From Aquincola agrisoli (GTDB lineage Bacteria > Pseudomonadota > Gammaproteobacteria > Burkholderiales > Burkholderiaceae_C): DNA of 64,000 bases. Shown piece after piece: positions 44,775-53,052 of this stretch. Made by a program: the position numbers and the translations under genes. Where the stretch lies: contig NZ_JAZIBG010000008.1 in the NCBI RefSeq assembly GCF_036621135.1, positions 76,616-140,615 on the forward strand, in the 5' to 3' direction. Numbering within the stretch: the stretch's first letter is position 1; each line of letters begins with the position of its first letter. The notes beneath the pieces are model-generated. The model was not told the origin of the DNA, did not search any database, and saw only the letters and a list, made by a program, of their open reading frames with translations.

Positions 44775-46520
44775 ATGTGGACTTCGGCCGGCTCACGCCT
44801 CGCCCTGTTCGTCCTGCCGGCAACGCTGGCCCTGCTCGGCGCCGGATGCAGCGGTAGCGACGAGGATCCCGACGCCGCATTCGTCGATACCAGCGCGCTC
44901 CCGCTGAAGACGCCCTCGTCCTCGTGCGCCTCGTTGACGGGGCAGGGCATCGATGCGGCGTCGATCGGCTTGCCGACGACGGGCGCCACCATCACGGCGG
45001 CCACCGTGGTGGCCGCCGCCCCTGAAACCGTCGGGGCCACCAGCGTCACGCGTGCGCTGCCGGAATACTGCCGCATCCTCGGCTCGATCCGTCCCGTGGA
45101 CCCTGCGGCGCCGCCGATCAACTTCCAGCTCAACGTCCCGACCCAGTGGAACCAGAAGGCGATCCAGGTCGGCGGCGGGGGTCTGAACGGCTCCATTCCG
45201 TCGAACCTCGCGGCGATCGGCGCTTCGGGTTCGCCGATCAGCGGCGCTTATCCGCCCAATGCGCCGTACCCGCTGCTCAGCGGCTATGCGATGTTCGGCA
45301 GCGACTCCGGCCACCAGGACCCGAGCACCACGGCGACCTGGGCCTTGAACCAGGAAGCCTGGGTCAACTTCGGCCATGCTGCCTTGAAGAAGACCCATGA
45401 CACGGCGTTTGCGATCATCGAGCGGCTGTACGGCTCGCGGCCGCGTGTCAGCTATTTCATGGGCCAGTCGCAGGGCGGCCGGGAAGCGATGGAGGTCGCG
45501 CAGCGCTACCCGGAGGATTACGACGGCGTCGTCGCGACCGCACCGCTGATCGGCTATTCGGCGCACGTGATCCACAAGACGCTGTTGGCGACCGTGCAGA
45601 CCGGAAGCGGGTGGATTCCGCCCGCCAAACAAGCCGCGATCGGCGCCGAAGTGCTGCGCCAGTGCGATGGGCTCGACGGACTCACCGATGGCGTCATCAA
45701 CCACTATCTCGGCTGTGGTGCCCTGTTCGATCCGCAACGCGCGGCGCAGCCCTACGCGGCGATCCGCTGCGACGGTGGCGCCGACACCGGCAACACCTGC
45801 GTCTCCGACGCGCAGATCGCCACGCTGAACCAGATGCACGCACCGACGCGCTTCGGTTTTGAACTGGCCAACGGCTGGTCGGAGTTCCCGGGTTACGGCG
45901 TGGGCCGCGAGGCCCAGGGGGGCTGGCTCAACATCACGCCGCAACCCACGCCGTCGGTGCAGCCGGCATTGGGCCAGCCGGGCGCCACGGTCAGTTACGG
46001 GATCCTCAAGGACCCGGCGTTCAACCTGGTCAACTTCTCGATCGCTGCCTTCAGGGAGCAGATCGTCGCGTCATCGGCGATCATCGATTCGCTGAACACC
46101 GACCTGAGCCGCTTCTTCGCGCGCGGCGGCAAGCTCATCGTCAAGGTCCAGGGTTCCGACTATGCGTCGCACCCGAACACGGTGATGCGCTGGTACGACC
46201 GCGTGGTGGCGCGATCGGGCCAGCCGACCGTCGACCGGTACATCCGCTTCTACGTGCTGCCCAACGGGGATCATGGCGGAACGGTGCAGAGCCTGCCTGC
46301 CGGCACGGCCGAGCCGCAGTACATCGACCTGATCGGCATGTCGACCGATTGGGTGGAGAAGAACGTCGTGCCGCCCGACGCCCCGGTCGTCAGCACGATG
46401 GAGCGGCTGCCGCCGTTCACGGTGGGCGCGACGAGGCCGATGTGCCGCTACCCGGCGTATCCCCGCTACGTCGCGGGCGATCCGAAGCAGGCCGCCAGCT
46501 ACAGCTGCACCACGCCCTAG
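44775..46520 (+). CDS. Tannase/feruloyl-esterase family lipoprotein without the CS-HC cysteines
   Basis: 581 residues after AGGAGACATGC. Lipobox LLGAGC at residues ~20-25. Nucleophile Ser232 in GQSQGGREAM; acid His500 in NGDHGG. Flanking residues are Gln231 and Gly501, in place of the two Cys that bridge the site in the standard family (compare the gene at 6279-7913). The C-terminal CRYPAYPRYVAGDPKQAASYSC is like the other. A changed active site suggests a different ester or a different redox setting. Stands between RNA-modification genes and a histidine phosphatase. Confidence 0.88.
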   Translation: MWTSAGSRLALFVLPATLALLGAGCSGSDEDPDAAFVDTSALPLKTPSSSCASLTGQGIDAASIGLPTTGATITAATVVAAAPETVGATSVTRALPEYCRILGSIRPVDPAAPPINFQLNVPTQWNQKAIQVGGGGLNGSIPSNLAAIGASGSPISGAYPPNAPYPLLSGYAMFGSDSGHQDPSTTATWALNQEAWVNFGHAALKKTHDTAFAIIERLYGSRPRVSYFMGQSQGGREAMEVAQRYPEDYDGVVATAPLIGYSAHVIHKTLLATVQTGSGWIPPAKQAAIGAEVLRQCDGLDGLTDGVINHYLGCGALFDPQRAAQPYAAIRCDGGADTGNTCVSDAQIATLNQMHAPTRFGFELANGWSEFPGYGVGREAQGGWLNITPQPTPSVQPALGQPGATVSYGILKDPAFNLVNFSIAAFREQIVASSAIIDSLNTDLSRFFARGGKLIVKVQGSDYASHPNTVMRWYDRVVARSGQPTVDRYIRFYVLPNGDHGGTVQSLPAGTAEPQYIDLIGMSTDWVEKNVVPPDAPVVSTMERLPPFTVGATRPMCRYPAYPRYVAGDPKQAASYSCTTP

Positions 46521-46527
46521 CCGGCGT

Positions 46528-47115
46528 TCAAGGGTGCAGCCGGCCCACCACCTCGATGCCGCCGGCCTTCGGGCGCACCACCACCGCCTCGCCGGACGCG
46601 GGCACGATGCCGGTCAGCGCGGTGATGTTGACCTGGTGGGTGACGACGACCATCACGCCCGGCCCGCGCCAGCGGCTCAGCGTGGCGGCGGCCGCGGCGC
46701 TCTGCGCGGCCTCGCGGGCGCCGTCGCCGAAGAACGAGTTGAAGTCCGGGTCGTCGCGGGCCTGTCCCGGAAAGGCCAGCTCGGCCGTGTCGCGCGTGCG
46801 GCACCACTGCGAGGTGAGGACCGCACCGACGGCCACGCCCTGCGTGCGGAACCGCTCGCCGATGCCGCGCGCCTGCGCACGTCCGGCCTCGCTGAGGTTG
46901 CGCTGGGTGCTGCAGTCGCCGAGCTTGAAGCCCGAGGGATCGCCGACGCCTGGTGCCTGCGCATGGCGCAGCAGCACGATCGTGCCGTCCTGCAGCGCAG
47001 CCCAGGCGCTGTCGGCGGTGGGCTGCGCCCCTGCCAGGCCGGCTGCCGCCAGCAGAGCGGCCAGCGCGGCGTGCGCAGCATGCCGGCGGACAGGGGACTG
47101 GGCGGTTCGGGCCAT
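46528..47115 (-). CDS. Secreted histidine phosphatase family protein
   Basis: 195 residues with a signal peptide (AAHAALAALLAAAGLAGAQ). The RHA motif (LLRHAQAPG) and the second histidine (VTHQVNITALTG) with CRTRDTAEL make a complete phosphoglycerate-mutase-like/histidine-acid phosphatase active site. A periplasmic phosphatase of unknown substrate. It converges on the tannase-fold gene with 7 nt between stops. Followed by an outer-membrane protein, 5 nt away on the same strand. Confidence 0.88.
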   Translation of the reverse strand: MARTAQSPVRRHAAHAALAALLAAAGLAGAQPTADSAWAALQDGTIVLLRHAQAPGVGDPSGFKLGDCSTQRNLSEAGRAQARGIGERFRTQGVAVGAVLTSQWCRTRDTAELAFPGQARDDPDFNSFFGDGAREAAQSAAAAATLSRWRGPGVMVVVTHQVNITALTGIVPASGEAVVVRPKAGGIEVVGRLHP

Positions 47116-47120
47116 GGCCG

Positions 47121-47765
47121 TCAGAACCGGTAGTGCACGCTGAAGTTCAACTGCGGGATGCCGCGGATGCGCTCGAAGTCGTCGCGGATGTCCTCGAGCT
47201 CGCGATCGATGTCGTCCTGCGCCACCGCGTTCGACAGCAGCGGCCCCGTGGCGCGGCCGGTGACCTTCGGCTTGCCCATCGAGAGGCCTGCATCGAACAT
47301 GAAGCCCCAGCCGCCGGTGGCGCGGGGCGGGCGGCCGAAGCCGACGCCGAGGTAGGGCATCACCGTCGGGTACTTCACCTTGACCCGCAGGCGGTCGTCC
47401 GGCCCGGCCACGTAGGTGGTGTCGCCGATGGTGATCGTGCCGCCGTTGCCGCGCCCGGCCAGGCTCGCGCGTGCGTCGTGCAGCGTCAGCCCGCCCGTCA
47501 ACCGGAACTTGCCGGCCACGAACCAGTCGGCGAAGAGGCCGAGCCGGTCGGCGCGGATGTCGCCGTCGTAGCGCAGGCCGTCCTCGGTCTTGCCCTTGCT
47601 GAGGCGGCCGATCGTCGTCAGGTCGGCCCGCAGCGAAAAGCGGTCGTTCAGCGGATGGGCGTAGCCGACGGAGAGGCCGGGGAGCCCGGCACCGAGGTAC
47701 AAGTCGCCCGCCGCCGCGGATGCGGCGAAGGTTGCTGTCAGGACGACGCTTGCAAGCTGCTTCAT
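47121..47765 (-). CDS. Outer-membrane beta-barrel protein of unknown function
   Basis: 214 residues. ATG at 47765 after GGAGG; signal peptide (LASVVLTATFAASAAAG), then alternating strands and a C-terminal ...NFSVHYRF with terminal Phe, as in outer-membrane proteins. No family name is confident. In one transcript with the histidine phosphatase (5-nt gap), so a periplasm/outer-membrane partnership is possible. Confidence 0.82.
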   Translation of the reverse strand: MKQLASVVLTATFAASAAAGDLYLGAGLPGLSVGYAHPLNDRFSLRADLTTIGRLSKGKTEDGLRYDGDIRADRLGLFADWFVAGKFRLTGGLTLHDARASLAGRGNGGTITIGDTTYVAGPDDRLRVKVKYPTVMPYLGVGFGRPPRATGGWGFMFDAGLSMGKPKVTGRATGPLLSNAVAQDDIDRELEDIRDDFERIRGIPQLNFSVHYRF

Positions 47766-47821
47766 GGGACGGCCTCCGTGAGTGGAGCCCCGCCAGGGCA
47801 AGCGCCGTACCTGCGCGCCGC

Positions 47822-48685
47822 CTACGACTGCGTGGAGAGCGCGTCGGTGCAGCGTTCCGGCCGCCGCAGGCCCTTGGCGGCGTCCTCGACCGCGAAGGTG
47901 GTGATCACGGGCGGCGACGAGCGCACGGCGCCGAAGATGGTCGCGAAGGCCACGTCCGCCGCATCGCGGCCCGTGCCGAAGCGCACCAGCCCCATCGGGA
48001 TGGCGGTGCCCGACGGGTCGAAGAGATACCAGCGGTCGCCGAGGTAGGCTTCGACGTACGCGTGGAAATCGGGCGGGCCCAGCGCCGGGTCGGCGCCGTA
48101 GTCGGTGCCGGTGGCGAAGCGCGCGGGGATGTTGACCGCGCGGCACAGCGCGATCATCAGGTGGGCGAAGTCCCGGCAGACCCCGACGCGATCGACCAGC
48201 GTGTTCACGGCCGAGGTGTTGGAGTTGGAGGTGTTCGACGTGAAGGTCACCCGCCGCCGGACCCATTCCTCGATCGCCTTGACCCGGCCGTAGCCCTGCC
48301 AGAGCGAGCCGAACTCCTGGATCGCGAACTGCACCATCCGGTCCGACTCGCAGTAGCGGCTCGGGTAGACATAGCTCAGTGCATGCGGTGGCAGCGAGCG
48401 CACGGGCACTTCGGCGACCTGGGCCGGGTCGGCACGGTGGTGCGCGATGTCCACGGTGGCGGAGTAGGAGACCTTCAGCGGGCCCGGCTCGCCGCGCAGC
48501 CGCATGTAGCGCGTGCCGTTGGCGGGGTCGGTGTGCATGTGCGTGGCGACCGGCTGGCTGAGCGTGAGACGCTCGTTGGAAACTTTCTGGCAGGGCGTTT
48601 GCGCCGCGTGGATGTTGAAGATGAAGTCGGCGCCGTGGGCGTCGACTTCGTAGTTGAGCTCCAGGTCGAGCTGCAGTCGGATCAT
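47822..48685 (-). CDS. Transglutaminase-like superfamily protein
   Basis: 287 residues from ATG at 48685; upstream frame to 48787 crosses the promoter of a divergent regulator. The triad is visible: Cys in GVCRDFAHLM, His in PDFHAYVEAYL, and Asp in YLFDPSGTA. N-terminal bacterial transglutaminase beta domain (LQLDLELNYEV, SATVDIAHHRADPA). Such proteins crosslink or cleave peptides; partners are usually unknown. 119 nt from the OmpR gene, divergently read. Confidence 0.9.
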   Translation of the reverse strand: MIRLQLDLELNYEVDAHGADFIFNIHAAQTPCQKVSNERLTLSQPVATHMHTDPANGTRYMRLRGEPGPLKVSYSATVDIAHHRADPAQVAEVPVRSLPPHALSYVYPSRYCESDRMVQFAIQEFGSLWQGYGRVKAIEEWVRRRVTFTSNTSNSNTSAVNTLVDRVGVCRDFAHLMIALCRAVNIPARFATGTDYGADPALGPPDFHAYVEAYLGDRWYLFDPSGTAIPMGLVRFGTGRDAADVAFATIFGAVRSSPPVITTFAVEDAAKGLRRPERCTDALSTQS

Positions 48686-48804
48686 CGTGTGGTCATGGGT
48701 TGGCGGTGCGGGTGGGGCGCCCCATCGTAACGGCGATGGGGCCGTTGCGACGGATGCCGCTTCGCCGAGGCGGACGCCCGCCACCACCCGCGTAGGATAG
48801 GCCG

Positions 48805-49476
48805 ATGCGGGTCCTCATCGTCGAAGACGATTTCCTGTTGGGCGAGGCCCTGGCCACCGGCCTGCGGCAGGCCGGCCATGCGGTGGACTGGTTCCAGTTG
48901 GGCGCGCAGGCCGATGGCGCGATCGCCGGCGCGGCCTACGACGTCGCCTTGCTCGACCTGGGCCTGCCGGGCGCCGACGGCATGGCCTGGCTGGCGCAGT
49001 GGCGCTCGCGCGGCGTCGAGGTGCCGATCATGATCCTCACCGCGCGCGATGCGGTCGAGCAGCGCATCGCCGGCCTGGATGCCGGCGCCGACGACTACCT
49101 CGTCAAGCCCGTCGGCGTGGACGAGCTGGCAGCGCGGCTGCGTGCGCTGCTGCGGCGCACGGCCGGTCGGTCGCAGCCGGTGTGGCAGCACGGCGCGCTG
49201 ACCTACGACCCGTCCTCCAAGCGTGTGCAGTGGCAGGGCCGCACCGTCGACCTCACGGCACGCGAACTGGCGCTGCTGGAGGCGCTGATGACCGATCCGG
49301 ACCGCATCCTGTCGAAGGCCGCGCTGCTCGAGAAGCTCTACGACTGGAACGGCAACGAGCCGGAGAGCAATGCGCTCGAGGTGCACGTCTACCACCTGCG
49401 GCGCAAGATCCATCCGGGCGTCGTGCGCACGGTGCGCGGCGTGGGCTACTCGCTCGGTGCGGCGGAGCCGGCATGA
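48805..49476 (+). CDS. OmpR-family response regulator (PmrA/QseB-like)
   Basis: 223 residues. Receiver with Asp51 in LLDLGLPGADG, the acidic pocket LIVEDDF and Lys in DDYLVKPVG. A winged-helix output domain (LTARELALLEALM, SNALEVHVYHLRRKI, VRTVRGVGYSL). Such regulators bind direct repeats with an 11-bp period. Just such symmetrical repeats lie at 55193-55256, upstream of the hemolysin cluster, so this is a candidate regulator of that cluster. Pairs with the kinase that follows 25 nt on. Confidence 0.92.
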   Translation: MRVLIVEDDFLLGEALATGLRQAGHAVDWFQLGAQADGAIAGAAYDVALLDLGLPGADGMAWLAQWRSRGVEVPIMILTARDAVEQRIAGLDAGADDYLVKPVGVDELAARLRALLRRTAGRSQPVWQHGALTYDPSSKRVQWQGRTVDLTARELALLEALMTDPDRILSKAALLEKLYDWNGNEPESNALEVHVYHLRRKIHPGVVRTVRGVGYSLGAAEPA

Positions 49477-49501
49477 CCGCCGCAGTGCGGAGGGGAATCC
49501 A

Positions 49502-50854
49502 ATGAGCCTGCAGCGCCGGCTGCTGCTGTCGCTGCTCCTGTGCGCGCCGCTGGTGTGGGCGTTGGCGATGCTGGTGTCGGTGGACCGCGCCCGCCACGAG
49601 GTCGACGAGTTGTACGACTCGGAGCTGATCCGCCTGGCGCGCGAGGTGCAGTCCACGCTGGTGATGGCCGGCGACACCCATGCGGTGGAGCCGCCGGCGC
49701 CGCGGCACGGCGCCAGCGAGGGCGCCGCCGATCTCGGCGATCTCGCGATCGCGGTGTGGGACGGGCAGGGCTCCCGCATCCTCAACGACCGCGAAGGCGC
49801 GCAGCTGCGGCACCTGCCCGATGCCGTGGGCTTCGTCGACCAGACGATCGACGGCAGCCGCTGGCGCATCTACTACCTCCAGTCGAGCGACGGGAGCCGG
49901 CTGGTGGCGGCGGGGCAGCGCGTGTACGAGCGCGACGAGGTCGTCGCCGGGCTCACGCTCAGCCAGCTGGTGCCCTGGCTGCTGATGATGCCGGTGCTGC
50001 TGGTCGTCATGGCCTGGGCGGTACGCCGCGCGCTGGCGCCCGTGCATGCGCTGGCCGACGATCTCAAATCACGTGCTGCCGACGACCTGGCGCCGCTGGC
50101 CGCGCCGCAGCAGGTGCCGGTCGAGCTGGCGCCGCTGGTCGTCGCCATCAACGGCTCCTTCGGCCGCGTGGCCGAGCTGCTGATGCGCGAGCGGCGCTTC
50201 GTTGCCGACGCCGCGCACGAACTGCGCACGCCGCTGGCCACCTTGCGCGCGCAGTGGGAGGTGGTGCGCCGCTCGCGCGACGTGGCCGAGCGCACCCATG
50301 CCGAGGCGCGGCTGGACGCCGGGCTCGAGCGCATGGACCGTCTGGTGACGCAGCTGCTGGCGCTGTCTCGGGCCGAGAGCGCCGATGCCGCGCTGCTCAC
50401 CACGCAGATCGACTGGCCGGGCGTGGTCGAGCGGGTGATGAACGACTGCCTGGCACTGGCCCAGCGGCGCCGCATCGAACTGGCCTGCGAGTGGCCTGCC
50501 GGCGGCCGCCCCGCGATGCCCCTGCGCGGCGACCCGCAGCTGATCGCCGTCGTGCTGCGCAACCTGCTCGACAACGCGGTGCGTTATGCGCCCGAAGGCT
50601 CGGCCGTGACGCTGCGCATGGAGGCGTCGCAGCTGGTGATGGAGAACGCGGGCGAGCCGCTGCCGGATGCGCAACTCGCCGCGCTGGGCCAGCGCTTCCA
50701 CCGCCCGCCGGGCCAGCTGGAGACGGGCAGCGGCCTGGGCATCTCCATCGTGCAACGCATCGCCGACCTGCACGGCCTGGTCTTGCGCATCGGTGCCGGC
50801 GAGGGCGGCCGCGGCGTGCGCGCCGTGCTGGCGCCGAAGGCTAACGCGGCTTGA
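49502..50854 (+). CDS. Sensor histidine kinase of the OmpR partner (PmrB/QseC-like)
   Basis: 450 residues, ATG at 49502 after GGAGG. Two membrane helices (LLLSLLLCAPLVWALAMLVS and LVPWLLMMPVLLVVMAWAV) with a ~140-residue periplasmic sensor, HAMP, His239 in AAHELRTPLATL, N-box LRNLLDNAVRYA and G-box GSGLGISIV. It controls the upstream regulator. Its last 14 bases overlap the convergent TPR gene. Periplasmic signal unknown; the sensor has an acidic/basic patch (ERDEVV). Confidence 0.92.
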   Translation: MSLQRRLLLSLLLCAPLVWALAMLVSVDRARHEVDELYDSELIRLAREVQSTLVMAGDTHAVEPPAPRHGASEGAADLGDLAIAVWDGQGSRILNDREGAQLRHLPDAVGFVDQTIDGSRWRIYYLQSSDGSRLVAAGQRVYERDEVVAGLTLSQLVPWLLMMPVLLVVMAWAVRRALAPVHALADDLKSRAADDLAPLAAPQQVPVELAPLVVAINGSFGRVAELLMRERRFVADAAHELRTPLATLRAQWEVVRRSRDVAERTHAEARLDAGLERMDRLVTQLLALSRAESADAALLTTQIDWPGVVERVMNDCLALAQRRRIELACEWPAGGRPAMPLRGDPQLIAVVLRNLLDNAVRYAPEGSAVTLRMEASQLVMENAGEPLPDAQLAALGQRFHRPPGQLETGSGLGISIVQRIADLHGLVLRIGAGEGGRGVRAVLAPKANAA

Positions 50855-51530
50855 TCTTCGCCAGCAGCTGGCGCGCTTCCTCGCGCCGGCCGCTGTCGGC
50901 GATCTGCCGGCCCGCGCGCGGCGGCGCCTGCAGCGCGCGTTCCAGGTACGGGATGGCCTGGTCGGCCTGGTGCGTCTCGACCAGGTATTCGGCGTAGAAG
51001 TAGTTCGGGTCGATGCCGTCGGGGTTGATGGCCAGGGCCTTCTGCAGCAGTTCGGCCGCCTTGGCCTTGTCGCCGAAGCCCAGCGGCCAGCCGGGCACCT
51101 TGTAGTACAGCACGCCCAGGCTGTTGTAGGCCGAGCCGTCGAGCGCATGGCCGTCGATCTGGATCGCCCTCTCGTAGAGCGAACGCGCCTGCTTGGCCAG
51201 GCCGAGCGCCCCGAGGCCGCCCTTGGCGCCCGCCCACGAGCTGACGATGATGCCTTCCCAGATCAGCGGCGCGCTGGCGGCCGGGTAGGTCTCGCTCAGC
51301 TGGTGCGCCTTGGCCGCCAGCGCCTCGAACTGCCGTTCGCGCGCCTGTGCGGGCGATTGGTACTGGATCACCTCCCACTCGCGCTGGAGCTGCATCACGC
51401 CGTCGTCGACGGCCGCAGCACCGGCGCCCAGGGGCAGGGCCAGCCCGGCGGCGGCGCAGAGCAGGGCGCCGGCCATGCGGCGGCGCAGGGGGTTCGCAAG
51501 GGTGCGGGTCTTGAAAGGATCTCTGGACAT
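50841..51530 (-). CDS. TPR-repeat protein with signal peptide, end of hemolysin cluster
   Basis: 229 residues from ATG at 51530. Signal sequence (MAGALLCAAAGLALPLGAGA) then TPR-like helices: AYNSLGVLYYKVPGWPLGF, KAAELLQKALAINPDGIDPNYFYAEYLVETH, and AIPYLERAL. Likely a periplasmic scaffold for partners. It starts one base after the SDR stop and is therefore coupled to the cluster, ending convergently over the histidine kinase gene. Confidence 0.85.
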   Translation of the reverse strand: MSRDPFKTRTLANPLRRRMAGALLCAAAGLALPLGAGAAAVDDGVMQLQREWEVIQYQSPAQARERQFEALAAKAHQLSETYPAASAPLIWEGIIVSSWAGAKGGLGALGLAKQARSLYERAIQIDGHALDGSAYNSLGVLYYKVPGWPLGFGDKAKAAELLQKALAINPDGIDPNYFYAEYLVETHQADQAIPYLERALQAPPRAGRQIADSGRREEARQLLAKIKPR

Positions 51531-51531
51531 G

Positions 51532-52368
51532 TCAGGCTCGCGGCGCAGTGGCGGTGGCGGGGGTCGGGGGTGAGGGGGGTGCCGCGGGCGGCAGGTGCCT
51601 GCGGTGGCCGGAGAACGCCGCGTCGAGCAGCGTCGGGGCCAGGCCGTTGATGCGGACGGCAGCCCGCTCGGAGGTACCGAGAAAACGCTCGGGCGTCCCG
51701 TCGCCCAGCATCCGCAGCAGGGCGCGGGCCACCTGCTGCGGGGTGTCCGATGCCGTGCCGGTCTGCTCGGCGTGGGCCCGTGCCGCGGCCGAATTGAAGC
51801 GGGTGCGGGTGCTGCGCGGACCGAGGTACTGCACCTGGACCGGCCCGTCGGCCAGCTCGCGGCGCAAGGCCTGCGCAAAGCCGCGCAGGCCGGCCTTGCT
51901 GGCTCCGTAGACGCTGTAGCCCGGCAGACCGAGGGCGCCCAGCACCGAGCCGACGTACAGCACCTGCGCCTGCGGCAGGCTGCGCAGATGGGGCAGCAAG
52001 GCCTGGGTCAGCACCATCGGCGCCAGCAGGTTGACCTGCAGCAGCCGGTGCATCTCGGCCGGGTCGATGGCTTCGAGCCGCCCGAACGCGGGCAGCCCCG
52101 CGCCGTGCACCACCACGTTGCACCGCCAGTCCGAGGCCACCCGCGCCAGTTCGGCGATCGAGCCGAAGTCCTCCAGCTCGACCTGGTGCCAGTGCACCCG
52201 CGCCGGATCGGGCTGTGGCTGCAGCGCCCGGGACTGTGCCGACAACGCGGCCGCCGACCGGCCGGCCAGCAGCACCGCCGCGCCCGCCTCCACCAGCGCG
52301 CCGGCCACCGCCTGGCCGATGCCGCCGGCGGCGCCGGTCAGCAGCACCCTTGCGTCGCCGGGCTTCAT
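51532..52368 (-). CDS. Short-chain dehydrogenase/reductase
   Basis: 278 residues from ATG at 52368, overlapping the preceding stop by four bases. NAD(P) binding TGAAGGIGQAVA at residues 11-22 and catalytic YxxxK as SVYGASKAG near 155-160. The C-terminus is Pro/Ala-rich. Reduces or oxidises a keto/hydroxy group in the cluster product, probably an acyl chain. Coupled to the haem-oxygenase-like gene, so it works on the same substrate. Confidence 0.9.
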   Translation of the reverse strand: MKPGDARVLLTGAAGGIGQAVAGALVEAGAAVLLAGRSAAALSAQSRALQPQPDPARVHWHQVELEDFGSIAELARVASDWRCNVVVHGAGLPAFGRLEAIDPAEMHRLLQVNLLAPMVLTQALLPHLRSLPQAQVLYVGSVLGALGLPGYSVYGASKAGLRGFAQALRRELADGPVQVQYLGPRSTRTRFNSAAARAHAEQTGTASDTPQQVARALLRMLGDGTPERFLGTSERAAVRINGLAPTLLDAAFSGHRRHLPPAAPPSPPTPATATAPRA

Positions 52369-53036
52369 GCGGCCACCTTCGCGTCGGCCGGCACCGGCAG
52401 GCTGCGGAAGACGTCGCCGTACAGGTGGTAGAACATCCGGGCGGCATGCACGATGTCCGCCTGGTCGCCGGTATCGTCGATGCGGTCCATCAGCAGCTGG
52501 AAATGCGCCACGTGCGCCTGGTCCAGCGTGCCGTGGGAGCGCAGGTAGCTGAAGGCGCTGTCCGGCAGCCCCAGGTGGTACTGGATCTGGTCGGCTGCCT
52601 GCAGCGCCAGCGCAACGCTGGTGCCCTCCAGCACATGCACCATGCCGAAGAAGCCCAGCGGATTGCGGCGAGCGATCAGGTCGTAGGCGTAGGCCACCAT
52701 CAGCTCCGTGGCCGTGCCCGGCCGGCCGTGGCGCACCGCATCGGCGTCGGCGCCGCAGGCGCGCAGGTCGTCGAGGATCCACTCGTCGTGGCCCTGCTCT
52801 TCGTCGATGTATTCCTGCAGCGGCCCGGCCAGCCACTCGCGTCCTGCCGGGAGGCGGGCCTTGAAGGCGCGCAGCAGCGGCACGGTATGGCGCACGTGGT
52901 GGTACGCCTGCGTCAGGAAGGCCACGTAGCTGGGCAGCGAGACCACGCCCCGCAGGCAGCCCTGGATGATGGGTGCCGCGAGCATGCCGGCGCGTGCGGC
53001 CTGGGTGTCTCTGACGAGTCGTTCGTAGAAGCTCAT
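52365..53036 (-). CDS. Haem-oxygenase-like iron-containing redox enzyme (TenA/UndA-like fold)
   Basis: 223 residues from ATG at 53036, soluble, all-alpha. Candidate metal ligands: His46/47/50 (AYHHVRH), Glu79/80 and His83 (DEEQGHDEW), Glu137 (VLEGTS), His168, Asp172, His175 and His178 (LDQAHVAHFQ). This is the Haem-oxygenase-like-2/iron-containing redox group, whose members such as UndA oxidise fatty acids or amino acids at a diiron site. It is not a haem-binding oxygenase in the strict sense. The neighbouring ligase and SDR suggest an acyl substrate. Which residues bind iron is inferred. Confidence 0.85.
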   Translation of the reverse strand: MSFYERLVRDTQAARAGMLAAPIIQGCLRGVVSLPSYVAFLTQAYHHVRHTVPLLRAFKARLPAGREWLAGPLQEYIDEEQGHDEWILDDLRACGADADAVRHGRPGTATELMVAYAYDLIARRNPLGFFGMVHVLEGTSVALALQAADQIQYHLGLPDSAFSYLRSHGTLDQAHVAHFQLLMDRIDDTGDQADIVHAARMFYHLYGDVFRSLPVPADAKVAA

Positions 53037-53052
53037 GGAGGGGTTCCGGGTG

